Shown: in pieces, positions 1 through 8,007 of the stretch
How positions within the stretch are numbered: position 1 is the first letter of the stretch
How the letters are laid out: every line of letters begins with the position of its first letter
DNA from: an uncultured SAR116 cluster alpha proteobacterium
GTDB lineage: Bacteria; Pseudomonadota; Alphaproteobacteria; Puniceispirillales; Marisalimonadaceae
Direction: 5' to 3'
DNA length: 64,000 nucleotides
Assembly: GCA_902619615.1 (NCBI GenBank)
Contig: CACNFD010000001.1
Coordinates: 241,431-305,430 of the forward strand
The notes under the pieces: model-generated
Databases searched by the model: none
What the model was told of the DNA's origin: nothing
The model's input: only the letters and a program-made list of their open reading frames with translations
Program-made: the position numbers and the translations under genes

Positions 1-54
1 GATACCATTCAAGACACAATCTTAAAGGAAAAAATATTAGATTTTAATTCTTAA
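1..54 (+). CDS. 3' end of an unidentified gene (partial)
   Basis: This frame is open from the first base of the window to a TAA at 52-54 and encodes a 17-residue C-terminus ending LDFNS. The other two plus-strand frames close earlier (stops near 23 and 42). The stop overlaps the stop of the convergent zinc-ribbon gene by a few bases, the tight convergent packing seen elsewhere here. The fragment is too short to assign a family, and it may be chance. Confidence 0.3.
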   Translation, partial: DTIQDTILKEKILDFNS

Positions 55-893
55 TCAAAGAATTTCTTTAGAAGAGTTACCTTTACACTTACGTTTTCTT
101 CATTATTATTTATTTTTAATTTAGCTAATTTACTTAAACTTATTTTTGAATTTGGTAGGATTATTTTTTCGTCTAAAATTAAAATTTTTTCAAATATAAT
201 CTTTCTATCTTCTCTTATTCCTAAAATTTTAATTCTTGGTGTCAGTATTGGTCTTTTGGAATTATTTTTAATAACACCAGTAAATCTAACTTCTTGCTTT
301 TCAAAGGTTGCAATAAAATTGTCAAGATTTAAATATTTAATTTCAGATAGAATAGGCAAGTCGATTTTCCGAAATAAATTGTTAATTTTTTTTGCATAAG
401 TTTGCGAATAATTTGGAAAATATAAATAACCATAGCTTATCACTGCTGAGCGAAAAAAAACCCCTGATGAAAAAATCATAACTAAAAAAAGTACAAAAAT
501 TGGAAATATGTTTATTTTTTTTGTTTTTTTCTTATCTTCTACATTAGTATGCTTTTTGGGATTATTTTTATTAGTTTCTTTAAGCTTTGATAATGATAAT
601 TCTGAGGCAATTTCAGCTACACTTTTATTTTTTTGATCTAATACAGGATTAGATTTTTTGGCTAAAATTTTCGTTTTGCCTTCAACGACTGACTTTATAG
701 AGGCTAATTCTTGTTTTACTTTTTCAGATTTTTCTTTAACTTCAGAATTTTTTTGAAGTAAATTTTTATCTAAATTTGAAGATAAAACCCACTTTTCATT
801 GCACACCCCACATTTTAACCACTGTATATTCTTTGTTAATACACTTTCATCAACTTCAAATACTGTTCCACATGATTTACACGTTTCAAGCAT
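51..893 (-). CDS. MJ0042-type zinc-ribbon membrane protein
   Basis: This 280-residue protein starts with a zinc-ribbon of the MJ0042/zinc_ribbon_5 type: C5-x2-C8 and C28-x2-C31. A long charged, Lys-rich linker follows (about 45-127), then one membrane helix (about 128-149) and a C-terminal domain of roughly 130 residues that resembles the DUF3426 region usually paired with this ribbon. The predicted topology is an N-terminal ribbon in the cytoplasm and the C-terminal domain outside. The start is supported by an AAGGAA Shine-Dalgarno just upstream and a sigma70-like promoter. In many alphaproteobacteria such a gene lies divergent to ftsE-ftsX. Here the divergent neighbour is the YdcF-like gene and ftsEX is absent. 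The molecular role of the family is not established. Confidence 0.75.
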   Translation of the reverse strand: MLETCKSCGTVFEVDESVLTKNIQWLKCGVCNEKWVLSSNLDKNLLQKNSEVKEKSEKVKQELASIKSVVEGKTKILAKKSNPVLDQKNKSVAEIASELSLSKLKETNKNNPKKHTNVEDKKKTKKINIFPIFVLFLVMIFSSGVFFRSAVISYGYLYFPNYSQTYAKKINNLFRKIDLPILSEIKYLNLDNFIATFEKQEVRFTGVIKNNSKRPILTPRIKILGIREDRKIIFEKILILDEKIILPNSKISLSKLAKLKINNNEENVSVKVTLLKKFFD

Positions 894-932
894 ATAGAAA
901 TTCCTTGTGAAATTATTAAAATAATCTTTTAT

Positions 933-960
933 AGTATACTAACATGCCTTTTTTTGCCAA
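933..960 (-). promoter_or_regulatory. sigma70-like promoter of the zinc-ribbon gene, with an inverted repeat
   Basis: On the minus strand a TTGGCA -35 element (955-960) and a TATACT -10 element (933-938) are separated by 16 bases. They would give a leader of about 30 bases to the ATG at 893. A perfect 6-base inverted repeat, AACATG (941-946) and CATGTT (961-966), brackets the spacer and -35 region and could be an operator. Both readings are by eye only. Confidence 0.45.
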
Positions 961-991
961 CATGTTTAAGTCAAATTGAAATGAATTTTTT

Positions 992-1606
992 ATGTTTTTT
1001 AGAATTTTAAAAATTTTTTTTATTTTTTCTCTTTCTTGTACCTTAGCAATTTTTTTTATTCAATTATTTTTCTTCAAAGAAAAAGTATTATCTTTCCAAA
1101 AATACAACGACACAAAAAGCTCTAACATTGTCATATTAACAGGTGGTACTAATAGAATAAAAGACGGTTTAAATATTATCAATCACTTCGACAAATCAAA
1201 AAGAACTAAATTTAAAATACTTGTAAGTGGTACAGGTAAAGGTTTCTCTAAAAATAGTTTGATTAAACAAATAGGTCCTAATTTTAATCCTAAGTTAATA
1301 GAGTGCTGTATCTATCTGGATAGTGTATCTAAAAATACATTCACAAATGCTATCGAAACTTCTAAGTGGGCTAATAGGAATGATTTGAAAGAGTTTATAT
1401 TAATTACAAGCAATTATCATATGCCTAGAGCTATATTAGAATTTAAGAATGTTATGCCAAGTCATAAAATTTATACTTTCCCCATCACACCTAGAAAACA
1501 TAATATTAAAGAATGGATGAGGTCATATGAAACTTTCAGTTTAATTTTTAAAGAATTTTGTAAATATATTGTTTCAAATCTTAGGATAAAACTTTTGAAT
1601 ATTTAA
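992..1606 (+). CDS. YdcF/SanA-like DUF218 membrane protein
   Basis: This 204-residue protein has one N-terminal membrane helix (about 5-27) followed by a DUF218 domain. Typical family pieces are visible: ILTGGTNRI near residue 48, LVSGTGKG near 76, the SKNTFTNAIET stretch near 113, and ITSNYHMPRA near 138. YdcF/SanA/ElyC-type proteins act at the envelope and have been linked to cell-wall precursor or undecaprenyl-carrier metabolism, but the reaction is not settled. In related alphaproteobacteria this gene follows ftsE-ftsX. It is convergent with tyrA, with an 8-base gap and no obvious terminator. Confidence 0.75.
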   Translation: MFFRILKIFFIFSLSCTLAIFFIQLFFFKEKVLSFQKYNDTKSSNIVILTGGTNRIKDGLNIINHFDKSKRTKFKILVSGTGKGFSKNSLIKQIGPNFNPKLIECCIYLDSVSKNTFTNAIETSKWANRNDLKEFILITSNYHMPRAILEFKNVMPSHKIYTFPITPRKHNIKEWMRSYETFSLIFKEFCKYIVSNLRIKLLNI

Positions 1607-1614
1607 ATTAATTA

Positions 1615-2493
1615 TTAATGTTGACCTGCTTCAATTATTTTTTTTCTTATTGATCTTGTTCGTGAAAAAAAGGTATGTAACTTTTCGCCCTCTTTTTTTC
1701 TAATAGCTTTTTGGAGATCTGACAAATCTTCATTAAATCTTTGTAACATTTCAAGTACAGCTTCTGAGTTATTTAGAAAAATATCCCTCCACATAATTGG
1801 GTCTGAAGCAGCAATTCTGGTAAAATCTCTAAATCCTGAAGCAGAAAATTTAATTACATCATTCTTTAGATCCGCTTCTAGATCCGAGGCTGTCCCAACA
1901 ATAGTATATGCGATTAGATGTGGTAAGTGAGAAGTAATTGCAAGAATTTTATCATGATATTCTGCACTTACAGTTTCAACAATTGAACCTAAATTACTAA
2001 AGAAATTAGCTAGTCTTTTTGTTTGATCCGTTTGTTTATTGCTTATTATTAACCAGTATCTATTTTCAAACAATGAGCTAAAACCTGACTTTGGCCCTGA
2101 ATATTCTGTTCCTGCAAGGGGATGAGATGGTATAAAAAAAACATTTTTTGGTATAAAAGGATAAACATCATTTATAACAGAACTTTTTGTGGACCCAGTA
2201 TCAGTAACAACGGCACCATCTTTTAGTGAAGAAGAAATTACACTTGCTACAGTTTTCATAGAACCCACTGGAATGGACAGTATTATTAGATCAGCCTCAC
2301 TTATTGCATCATGAATATTGTCACATACAAAAGTAGCTATCTGCATGTTTAATACAGTATTTCTATGTTTAGGGTTAATATCATAAGCAAAAGTTGTAAC
2401 TTCTTCATCCTTATTTGCCGTCATTGCATGTAGTATTGAAGTTCCAATTAAACCCAAACCAATTACAGAAATTTTTTTAAACTTTTGATTCAT
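1615..2493 (-). CDS. tyrA: Prephenate/arogenate dehydrogenase
   Basis: This enzyme oxidatively decarboxylates prephenate or arogenate with NAD(P)+ in tyrosine synthesis. The 292-residue protein has the N-terminal Rossmann glycine motif G12-x-G14-x2-G17, a TDTGSTK motif near 97 and an IPSHPLAGTEYSG motif near 121, all typical of TyrA/TyrC. It is a stand-alone dehydrogenase without a fused chorismate mutase or ACT domain. It is the last gene of a three-gene minus-strand unit after chorismate mutase and a HisC-like aminotransferase, with a 2-base gap to hisC, so the unit encodes chorismate to tyrosine/phenylalanine steps. Whether prephenate or arogenate is preferred cannot be read from the sequence. 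Confidence 0.92.
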   Translation of the reverse strand: MNQKFKKISVIGLGLIGTSILHAMTANKDEEVTTFAYDINPKHRNTVLNMQIATFVCDNIHDAISEADLIILSIPVGSMKTVASVISSSLKDGAVVTDTGSTKSSVINDVYPFIPKNVFFIPSHPLAGTEYSGPKSGFSSLFENRYWLIISNKQTDQTKRLANFFSNLGSIVETVSAEYHDKILAITSHLPHLIAYTIVGTASDLEADLKNDVIKFSASGFRDFTRIAASDPIMWRDIFLNNSEAVLEMLQRFNEDLSDLQKAIRKKEGEKLHTFFSRTRSIRKKIIEAGQH

Positions 2494-2495
2494 TA

Positions 2496-3584
2496 CTAAT
2501 TTTCTAAAAAGGCCTTTAGTTCATCTATAAATATTAGATTTTCTTTTTCATTACCTATTGAGACCCTTATGTAATTTGACAAACCATAAACTTGCATACT
2601 TCTAACCAATATTCCTTTTGAAGCTAGAAAATTTTCCGCATTTTGAGCATTGTGCTTACTATTACTAGGAAACCTGATCATCAAAAAATTAGTAATAGAA
2701 GGTTGAAAATCCAAATTTAAAGATTGTAGTTCTTTTTTAAACCAAGACATCCATTTAAGGTTATGTTGAACAGATTTATTTTGAAAATCTAAATCTTCTA
2801 TCGCGGCAACACCTGCCATAATTGCTGCTGTGTTAACGCTAAATGGGCCACGAACTTTCATGAGATTTGCTATTATTTTTTCAGAAGTATAACCCCACCC
2901 TAATCTTAAAGAGGCTAATCCATGTAATTTTGAAAATGTTCTTAACATAATGACATTTTCGTTTGCGTCTGCTAGTTCACTACCATCAAAATAATCATTA
3001 TTAACTACATATTCTGAATAAGCTGCATCATAAACTAATAGGATATTTGAGGGAATTGACTCATGTAATCTAATAACGTCTTTCTTTGATACAAATGTGC
3101 CAGTAGGATTGTTAGGATTTGCTAGAAAAATTATTTTAGTTTTTTTGTTAATCTTTGAAAGTATATTATCAACATTAGCTTTGAATTTTATGTCCTTTGC
3201 AACAACACCCTTTGCACCTGCTATAGAAATCGCTTGAGGAAATTGAAGAAACCCAAATTCAGTGTAAATTGCTTCATCGTCGGAATTCAAAAAAGTTTGA
3301 GCGATAATTGATATCAATTCATCTGAACCATTACCTAAAATAATTTTTTTCTTTTCAAGTAAATATCTCTTAGATATTGCGCTTGTTAACTCATCACTTA
3401 CTTGTGGTGGATATCTATTTAAATCATTAGAATAAAATTTTAGAGCCTCCATAGCGTCCGAAGAAGCTCCTAATGCACTTTCATTTGCTGACAATCTAAT
3501 TAAATTATTTATTTTGCTTTTACCAAAATTTGGTTTGTAGGTTTTCAACTTTTCAATATTAAATCTAGGAGTAGGAAAATTCAT
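2496..3584 (-). CDS. hisC: Histidinol-phosphate/aromatic aminotransferase, HisC family
   Basis: This is a 362-residue PLP-dependent class I/II aminotransferase. Visible features are an NPNNPTG motif (156-162), Asp186 in YDAAY, the Schiff-base lysine K219 in TFSKLHG, and the phosphate-binding arginine in LRLGWGY (R227). HisC-family enzymes convert histidinol phosphate. Members placed between chorismate mutase and tyrA, as here, often also or mainly transaminate aromatic keto acids or prephenate. With no other his gene in the window, the aromatic role is favoured by context. It sits 8 bases after the chorismate mutase and 2 bases before tyrA. Confidence 0.88.
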   Translation of the reverse strand: MNFPTPRFNIEKLKTYKPNFGKSKINNLIRLSANESALGASSDAMEALKFYSNDLNRYPPQVSDELTSAISKRYLLEKKKIILGNGSDELISIIAQTFLNSDDEAIYTEFGFLQFPQAISIAGAKGVVAKDIKFKANVDNILSKINKKTKIIFLANPNNPTGTFVSKKDVIRLHESIPSNILLVYDAAYSEYVVNNDYFDGSELADANENVIMLRTFSKLHGLASLRLGWGYTSEKIIANLMKVRGPFSVNTAAIMAGVAAIEDLDFQNKSVQHNLKWMSWFKKELQSLNLDFQPSITNFLMIRFPSNSKHNAQNAENFLASKGILVRSMQVYGLSNYIRVSIGNEKENLIFIDELKAFLEN

Positions 3585-3592
3585 TATGAAAC

Positions 3593-4126
3593 CTATTTTT
3601 CTTCTTTTTTTAAACTTACAATACTGTAATCTTTTTGGTTAGTATTTTTGTAAAGAGGTACATTTACTTTTACATCAAAATTTACCTTGATTTCTGTTTG
3701 CTTTTTCAACTTATCAATACTTTCACTATCTATGAACCCTATTTCTATATCCCTTTTTTCTAATGAAGCAAGCAAACTTACTACACTTGAAAAATAGGTG
3801 GTTTTAAAATAATTTCCAAAGTGGGATAAGTAGGCAGATTTAATTTCATCATCATTACCTGCCACACCAATTTTTATTATTTTTTGCAATGATAAATTAG
3901 AAGAAATAATTTGACGCCAAACTTTTTCAGCTAAAAATTTGTCTAAACCTAAACTAACTAATTTCTTTATTAAATCTTCTTCTCTTTTTGGATCAAAAGG
4001 GAATTCTCCCTTTTTTGCATCCATAATCTTAGAGGCCAAAGATTGTCTTTCCATTATTAATTGGCATAAGTTTTTATCGATTTCGTCAATTTTAATTCTA
4101 AGCTTATCTAATTCTATATTATTCAT
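3593..4126 (-). CDS. Chorismate mutase (AroQ type) with a short C-terminal domain
   Basis: Residues 1-80 form an all-helical AroQ chorismate mutase domain. Residues expected at the active site are present: R10, R27, K38 and R48 with E51. It converts chorismate to prephenate. Residues 85-177 form a second alpha/beta segment starting IKIGVAGNDDE, which resembles a shrunken copy of the C-terminal domain carried by longer alphaproteobacterial chorismate mutases. It lacks recognisable prephenate dehydratase catalytic motifs. It is the first gene of the operon with hisC and tyrA and is divergent from gloB across 130 bases. The CM call is firm; the tail's role is unknown. Confidence 0.85.
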   Translation of the reverse strand: MNNIELDKLRIKIDEIDKNLCQLIMERQSLASKIMDAKKGEFPFDPKREEDLIKKLVSLGLDKFLAEKVWRQIISSNLSLQKIIKIGVAGNDDEIKSAYLSHFGNYFKTTYFSSVVSLLASLEKRDIEIGFIDSESIDKLKKQTEIKVNFDVKVNVPLYKNTNQKDYSIVSLKKEEK

Positions 4127-4256
4127 AATTAGCCTTCTCTATACATACATATATATACTTTAATAAAATAAAATAAACTTTTTGATTATATTAATTTATA
4201 TAATACGATAATTTTAATTAGTTGCTTAACGATTTTTCAATTTTAAAAGGATTAAA

Positions 4257-5021
4257 ATGCTAGATATTTCTATAATTAATGCTTATTCCGATAATTATAT
4301 CTATTTATTAAGGAATGAAAAAAAAAATATAACAAGCGTTATAGATCCAGGAGAAGCAGAACCTGTAATAAAATTTTTAAATAGTAAAAATTTGCATTTA
4401 GATGAAATAATTAATACTCATCACCATAATGATCATATTGGAGGTAATGATAAACTTTTAGACGTTTACAAATCAAAGTTAATTGCTCCTTCTTATGAAA
4501 AAAACCGTATTTTGAACGTTGATAAATTTGTTTCTGATAATGAAACTATAAATATTGCAGGTATATCGACAAAAGTTATTCATACACCAGGCCATACATT
4601 AGGACATATATGTTTTTATATGCCTGAAGAAAAATGTTTGTTTTCAGGTGATACTCTATTTTATTTAGGTTGTGGCAGAGTTTTTGAAGGCACAATGAAA
4701 CAAATGTGGTTAAGTTTGGTTAAACTTAGATCTTTGCCAGAAGACACTACTGTATATTGTGGTCATGAATATACACTAGCTAATATGAAATTTGCTAATT
4801 ATATCGATTCTGATAATGCTTTATTAAATAAAGTTAGTTTAGAAATTAAAAATAAAAGAGAAGAGGGATTTCCTTCGGTTCCATTTAATTTAGGAATAGA
4901 AAAGAAAATTAATCCATTTTTAAGAGCAGATGATGATAATTTTATAAAATCCATTGGTTTAAGTAGTAACAATGCTACCGAATCTTTTGGAGAAATTAGG
5001 CTAAAAAAGGACAGTTTTTAA
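4257..5021 (+). CDS. gloB: Hydroxyacylglutathione hydrolase (glyoxalase II)
   Basis: This 254-residue metallo-beta-lactamase-fold enzyme hydrolyses S-lactoylglutathione to lactate and glutathione in methylglyoxal detoxification. The binuclear metal site is visible: the THHHNDH motif (54-60), H113 in HTPGHTLGH, D132 in SGDTLF and H170 in CGHEY. The C-terminal substrate-binding region with an INPFLR motif is present, which separates glyoxalase II from generic hydrolases. The ATG is preceded by an AAAAGGA Shine-Dalgarno. The end overlaps the end of convergent folB by 4 bases. Confidence 0.92.
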   Translation: MLDISIINAYSDNYIYLLRNEKKNITSVIDPGEAEPVIKFLNSKNLHLDEIINTHHHNDHIGGNDKLLDVYKSKLIAPSYEKNRILNVDKFVSDNETINIAGISTKVIHTPGHTLGHICFYMPEEKCLFSGDTLFYLGCGRVFEGTMKQMWLSLVKLRSLPEDTTVYCGHEYTLANMKFANYIDSDNALLNKVSLEIKNKREEGFPSVPFNLGIEKKINPFLRADDDNFIKSIGLSSNNATESFGEIRLKKDSF

Positions 5022-5374
5022 ATATTTGATAATTCATAAGAAACCTCACAATCATTAAAAATGGTAGGTTTAGAGATGTTTACTTTAGCACCAATTACAT
5101 AAGTATTTATCATCAAAGTTGAATGTATCTTTTCTACGAGTGTTTCTAGTAGCTGAAAGTGTTGACTTTCTATAATGTCAATGAGACATCTTCTAAATTG
5201 ACTATAATCTTGTGTTGATTCTAGATAATCCTGCTTTGGTTCAGAATCATTAGAAAGTAGTAATTCTACATTTACTATTATTTTTTGTTTAAATTGTTTT
5301 TCGTGTTCATAAACACCTACTGATGCTTGTATAATTAAGTTACTTATGAGTATTTTTCTATTTCTTACTTTCAT
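5018..5374 (-). CDS. folB: Dihydroneopterin aldolase-like protein
   Basis: The product is about 118 residues from the ATG at 5374 and matches the FolB fold: an N-terminal ISNLIIQASVGVYEHEKQF segment with the family's G-x-[YF]-x-x-E motif, and a C-terminal IGAKVNISKP strand with its lysine. FolB retro-aldol cleaves dihydroneopterin in folate synthesis. A longer reading from 5437 would overlap the upstream SDR gene; the 5374 start has an AGGAAAG Shine-Dalgarno and leaves a 13-base gap, so I prefer it. It is the last gene of a minus-strand unit behind a pteridine-reductase-like SDR, which supports a folate/pterin function. Confidence 0.82.
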   Translation of the reverse strand: MKVRNRKILISNLIIQASVGVYEHEKQFKQKIIVNVELLLSNDSEPKQDYLESTQDYSQFRRCLIDIIESQHFQLLETLVEKIHSTLMINTYVIGAKVNISKPTIFNDCEVSYELSNI

Positions 5375-5387
5375 GTAAACTTTCCTA

Positions 5388-6161
5388 TTATAATCCAACA
5401 TCTCTTCTTGGAGGAGCAAGATGTGCTCCACCATCAAGAACCGTTACATGGCCAGTCATAGATTTAGTATTTATAATGAGTTGAATTGCATTTAAAATTT
5501 CTTCTACTGTAGAGGATGACTTTAACAAGTTTTTTCTATGTGATTTTTCAAAAGCTTTTTGATCTTGCCCAGGTGCTAACAAAGTTATCCCAGGAGCAAT
5601 TCCATTTACTCTTAAACAAGCAGCATATGTAAGTGCTGACATTTTTGTGAGGCCATACATTGCTTGCTTTGATAATGTGTAAGTATAGTAATCTGGATTC
5701 AATCCAAAAATTTTTGCATCGAGAATATTTATAACAAAGCCTTGAGAACTTTTTTCCTTTTTTGTCATCTTCATAGTGTATTTAGCTAATGCTTTAGTTA
5801 AAAGTGTAGGAGCAATAAAGTTTACTGACATGTGACGATTAAGCTCTTCTAATCTAAAACTGTTCCCATTATCATAATTAAAATAGCCGGCATTATTGAT
5901 TAATCCAACCCATTTCGAATCTTGCGCTTCAATTTCATTTACTAATTTTTCAATATCTGAGTTACAAGTTAAATCAGCTTGATGTGTGCTTACATTTCCA
6001 CCAATTTTGAATAAATAATCCGCTGTATCTTCAGCCAATGTTTTTGATTTATTGTAGTGGACAGCTACTTTCCAGCCTTTCTTTATTAAATCAATAGCTA
6101 TAAATTTTCCTAATCTTTTTGCTGAAGCTGTAATGAGTATTGTTTTATTTTTACTTTCCAT
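5388..6161 (-). CDS. FolM/PTR1-like short-chain dehydrogenase (pteridine reductase-like)
   Basis: This 257-residue SDR has a nucleotide-binding motif near 11-18 ending KRLGK, with basic residues favouring NADPH. The usual catalytic serine is replaced by aspartate: NILDAK (D148), followed by Y161-x3-K165. This D-Y-K arrangement matches eukaryotic pteridine reductase PTR1 and bacterial FolM (dihydromonapterin/dihydrofolate reductase). The gene lies 13 bases before folB, so a role in reducing dihydropterins is likely. A generic SDR remains possible. It is 2 bases from the ABC ATPase gene, indicating one transcript. Confidence 0.75.
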   Translation of the reverse strand: MESKNKTILITASAKRLGKFIAIDLIKKGWKVAVHYNKSKTLAEDTADYLFKIGGNVSTHQADLTCNSDIEKLVNEIEAQDSKWVGLINNAGYFNYDNGNSFRLEELNRHMSVNFIAPTLLTKALAKYTMKMTKKEKSSQGFVINILDAKIFGLNPDYYTYTLSKQAMYGLTKMSALTYAACLRVNGIAPGITLLAPGQDQKAFEKSHRKNLLKSSSTVEEILNAIQLIINTKSMTGHVTVLDGGAHLAPPRRDVGL

Positions 6162-6163
6162 AT

Positions 6164-6961
6164 TTATTTTTCCTTTTGCAGAATAGAATATGAAGTGTCT
6201 CTTATTGATTTCAAATAGCCATTAAAAGATTTATCTTGCAATGATTTTCTAAGACCTAAATTTGACCAAGATTGATTATTTAAACTTTTAGGGGGATTGA
6301 ATTTCTTTATCACTCTTAGAGGCTCTATTCCTGTTACCAAAACTTCATCACTTAACAAGGCTGCTTCTTCTATTGAATGTGTTACCATTAAAACAGTAAG
6401 GGAATTTTTTTTTATTATTGAAACAAGCTCGGTTGAAATAATTTCTCTACTTAAATTATCTAGAGCTGCAAATGGTTCATCTAACAATAATAAACTAGGA
6501 TAAAAAAGCAACGCCCTTGCGATTGCGACCCTTTGTAATAAGCCTCCGGATAATTTATGAGGAAAGTATGCAGAAAACTCACCTAACCCAATATCTTTGA
6601 TAAGTTTATCTACATTTTTATAGTTTGTTTTTTTATTATTAGAATTAGCTAATATAATATTGTCATAAACATTTAACCAGGGCATTAAAGAAGGATTTTG
6701 TTGAATTAAAGTTATTTGGTTAATTACTTTTTTCAAAGTTTGATTTTCAAACTTTATTTCTCCTTTTTCAGGTTCAATTAACCCTGCTATTAACTTTAAT
6801 AAGCTTGTTTTCCCTGTGCCTGAAGGGCCAATAATGCTTGTAAATTTACCTTTTTTAATTTTACAGTTGAAATTGTCCAAAATAATTTTTTTATTATTTT
6901 TTTCATAATATGAGAAAGAGATATTTTTTAAAATTAAATCACTAATTTGATCTTTATTCAT
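6164..6961 (-). CDS. ABC transporter ATP-binding protein, SsuB/TauB/ThiY-system type (orphan)
   Basis: This 265-residue ATPase has all ABC motifs: Walker A GPSGTGKT (45-52), Q-loop QQNP near 87-90, signature LSGGLLQ (137-143), Walker B LLLLDEPFAALD (157-168) and the switch histidine in VTHSIEEA. It belongs to the nitrate/sulfonate/taurine/HMP-type import ATPases by overall resemblance. No permease or binding protein gene lies nearby, so partners must be elsewhere or the protein has another role. It sits in an operon between a HAD phosphatase and the FolM-like SDR; a link to pterin or thiamine-precursor uptake is a guess from context only. Confidence 0.8.
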   Translation of the reverse strand: MNKDQISDLILKNISFSYYEKNNKKIILDNFNCKIKKGKFTSIIGPSGTGKTSLLKLIAGLIEPEKGEIKFENQTLKKVINQITLIQQNPSLMPWLNVYDNIILANSNNKKTNYKNVDKLIKDIGLGEFSAYFPHKLSGGLLQRVAIARALLFYPSLLLLDEPFAALDNLSREIISTELVSIIKKNSLTVLMVTHSIEEAALLSDEVLVTGIEPLRVIKKFNPPKSLNNQSWSNLGLRKSLQDKSFNGYLKSIRDTSYSILQKEK

Positions 6962-6964
6962 ATC

Positions 6965-7960
6965 TTATGGAGCCTCAATAATATAATCTGGAGAAATTTT
7001 AGTTTTTTTAATTATACTACCTACGTTTGTGTTTTTAAATAAACCATATTTTGTCATTAAAATAGATTTCAATCCATAACTATTGGCACCTAAAATATCT
7101 GTATGTAGAGTATCACCAACCATACCTATTCTAGATAAAGGAATATGTCTTCCTGATAGCTCATTTAGTCTATTTATAGCCAGCTCAAAAATTGTTGGAA
7201 AAGGCTTCCCCAACCAAAAAGGGAGATGAATACCGTTTTTTATTAAGTGTGATACATAATATGCAGGCTCCATGCTAAAATTTTTTTCATGTGGAGCTAC
7301 TAAATCTGGGTTAGCTACAAATAAAGGTCTTGGATTTGCTTTTAAAGAATTAAACAAAATTTCTTGCCATACAGTGTCCCATTGGAGTGTTCCTAGTAAT
7401 ATAAATGAATTCATTTCATCAAACATATCAAGGTCTTGTTCAAGTTCAAAACAACTTATTTTGGGTATGTTAAAATTGTTACCAACATTACCCAAAACAC
7501 CTAAAGGACCCTCGGGTTGATTAAATGACAAAAAAATTTCAGCTGTTTCTCTACTTGAAATTATCTCATCATTTGAAAATTCAAGTCCTAATGAGGCAAG
7601 TTGATCTCTTTTTTTAAATGAACTACTACTTGCTCCATTGGTTACAACAAGAAGAGTAATATTTTTTTGTCTTGCTTTTTCTAGTGTTTCAATGATGCCA
7701 GGAATTAGGGCAGAACCAACATTTAACACTCCAAACGCATCCAATAATAAGGCGTCAAAATTATCTAAAATATTTTCTAATCTTGGGGCTAAAATTATGT
7801 CTTTACTATTATTCTGATATTTTGGAAAAAAATCTCGCATACTTTCATAAATGTTTATGACAGAATCTGCATTCATATCTTTGGCTGGTGGGATTATAAA
7901 TTTTTGATCAAATTGAAATTTTTCTAATACAAATTCAGATTTTATATTAAAATTGTCCAT
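6965..7960 (-). CDS. HAD superfamily IIA hydrolase
   Basis: This 331-residue protein has a HAD core starting at about residue 68 with LLLDAFGVLN, where D74 is the likely nucleophile. The second acidic residue of the usual DxD pair is replaced by Phe (D-A-F-G). It then has VVTNGASSS (motif II), a IIA-type cap with EPAYYVSH and LGKPFP, and motif III/IV as GMVGDTLHTDILGA. Loss of the second Asp matches a subfamily of IIA HAD proteins of uncertain activity (often D-x-W-G) and may change phosphatase chemistry. It is the first gene of the four-gene unit ending in folB and is divergent from the FAD oxidoreductase. Confidence 0.78.
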   Translation of the reverse strand: MDNFNIKSEFVLEKFQFDQKFIIPPAKDMNADSVINIYESMRDFFPKYQNNSKDIILAPRLENILDNFDALLLDAFGVLNVGSALIPGIIETLEKARQKNITLLVVTNGASSSSFKKRDQLASLGLEFSNDEIISSRETAEIFLSFNQPEGPLGVLGNVGNNFNIPKISCFELEQDLDMFDEMNSFILLGTLQWDTVWQEILFNSLKANPRPLFVANPDLVAPHEKNFSMEPAYYVSHLIKNGIHLPFWLGKPFPTIFELAINRLNELSGRHIPLSRIGMVGDTLHTDILGANSYGLKSILMTKYGLFKNTNVGSIIKKTKISPDYIIEAP

Positions 7961-8007
7961 AATTATTTTAAATCCTCTAAATTAAGACTATTTTTGAAAG
8001 GATAAAA

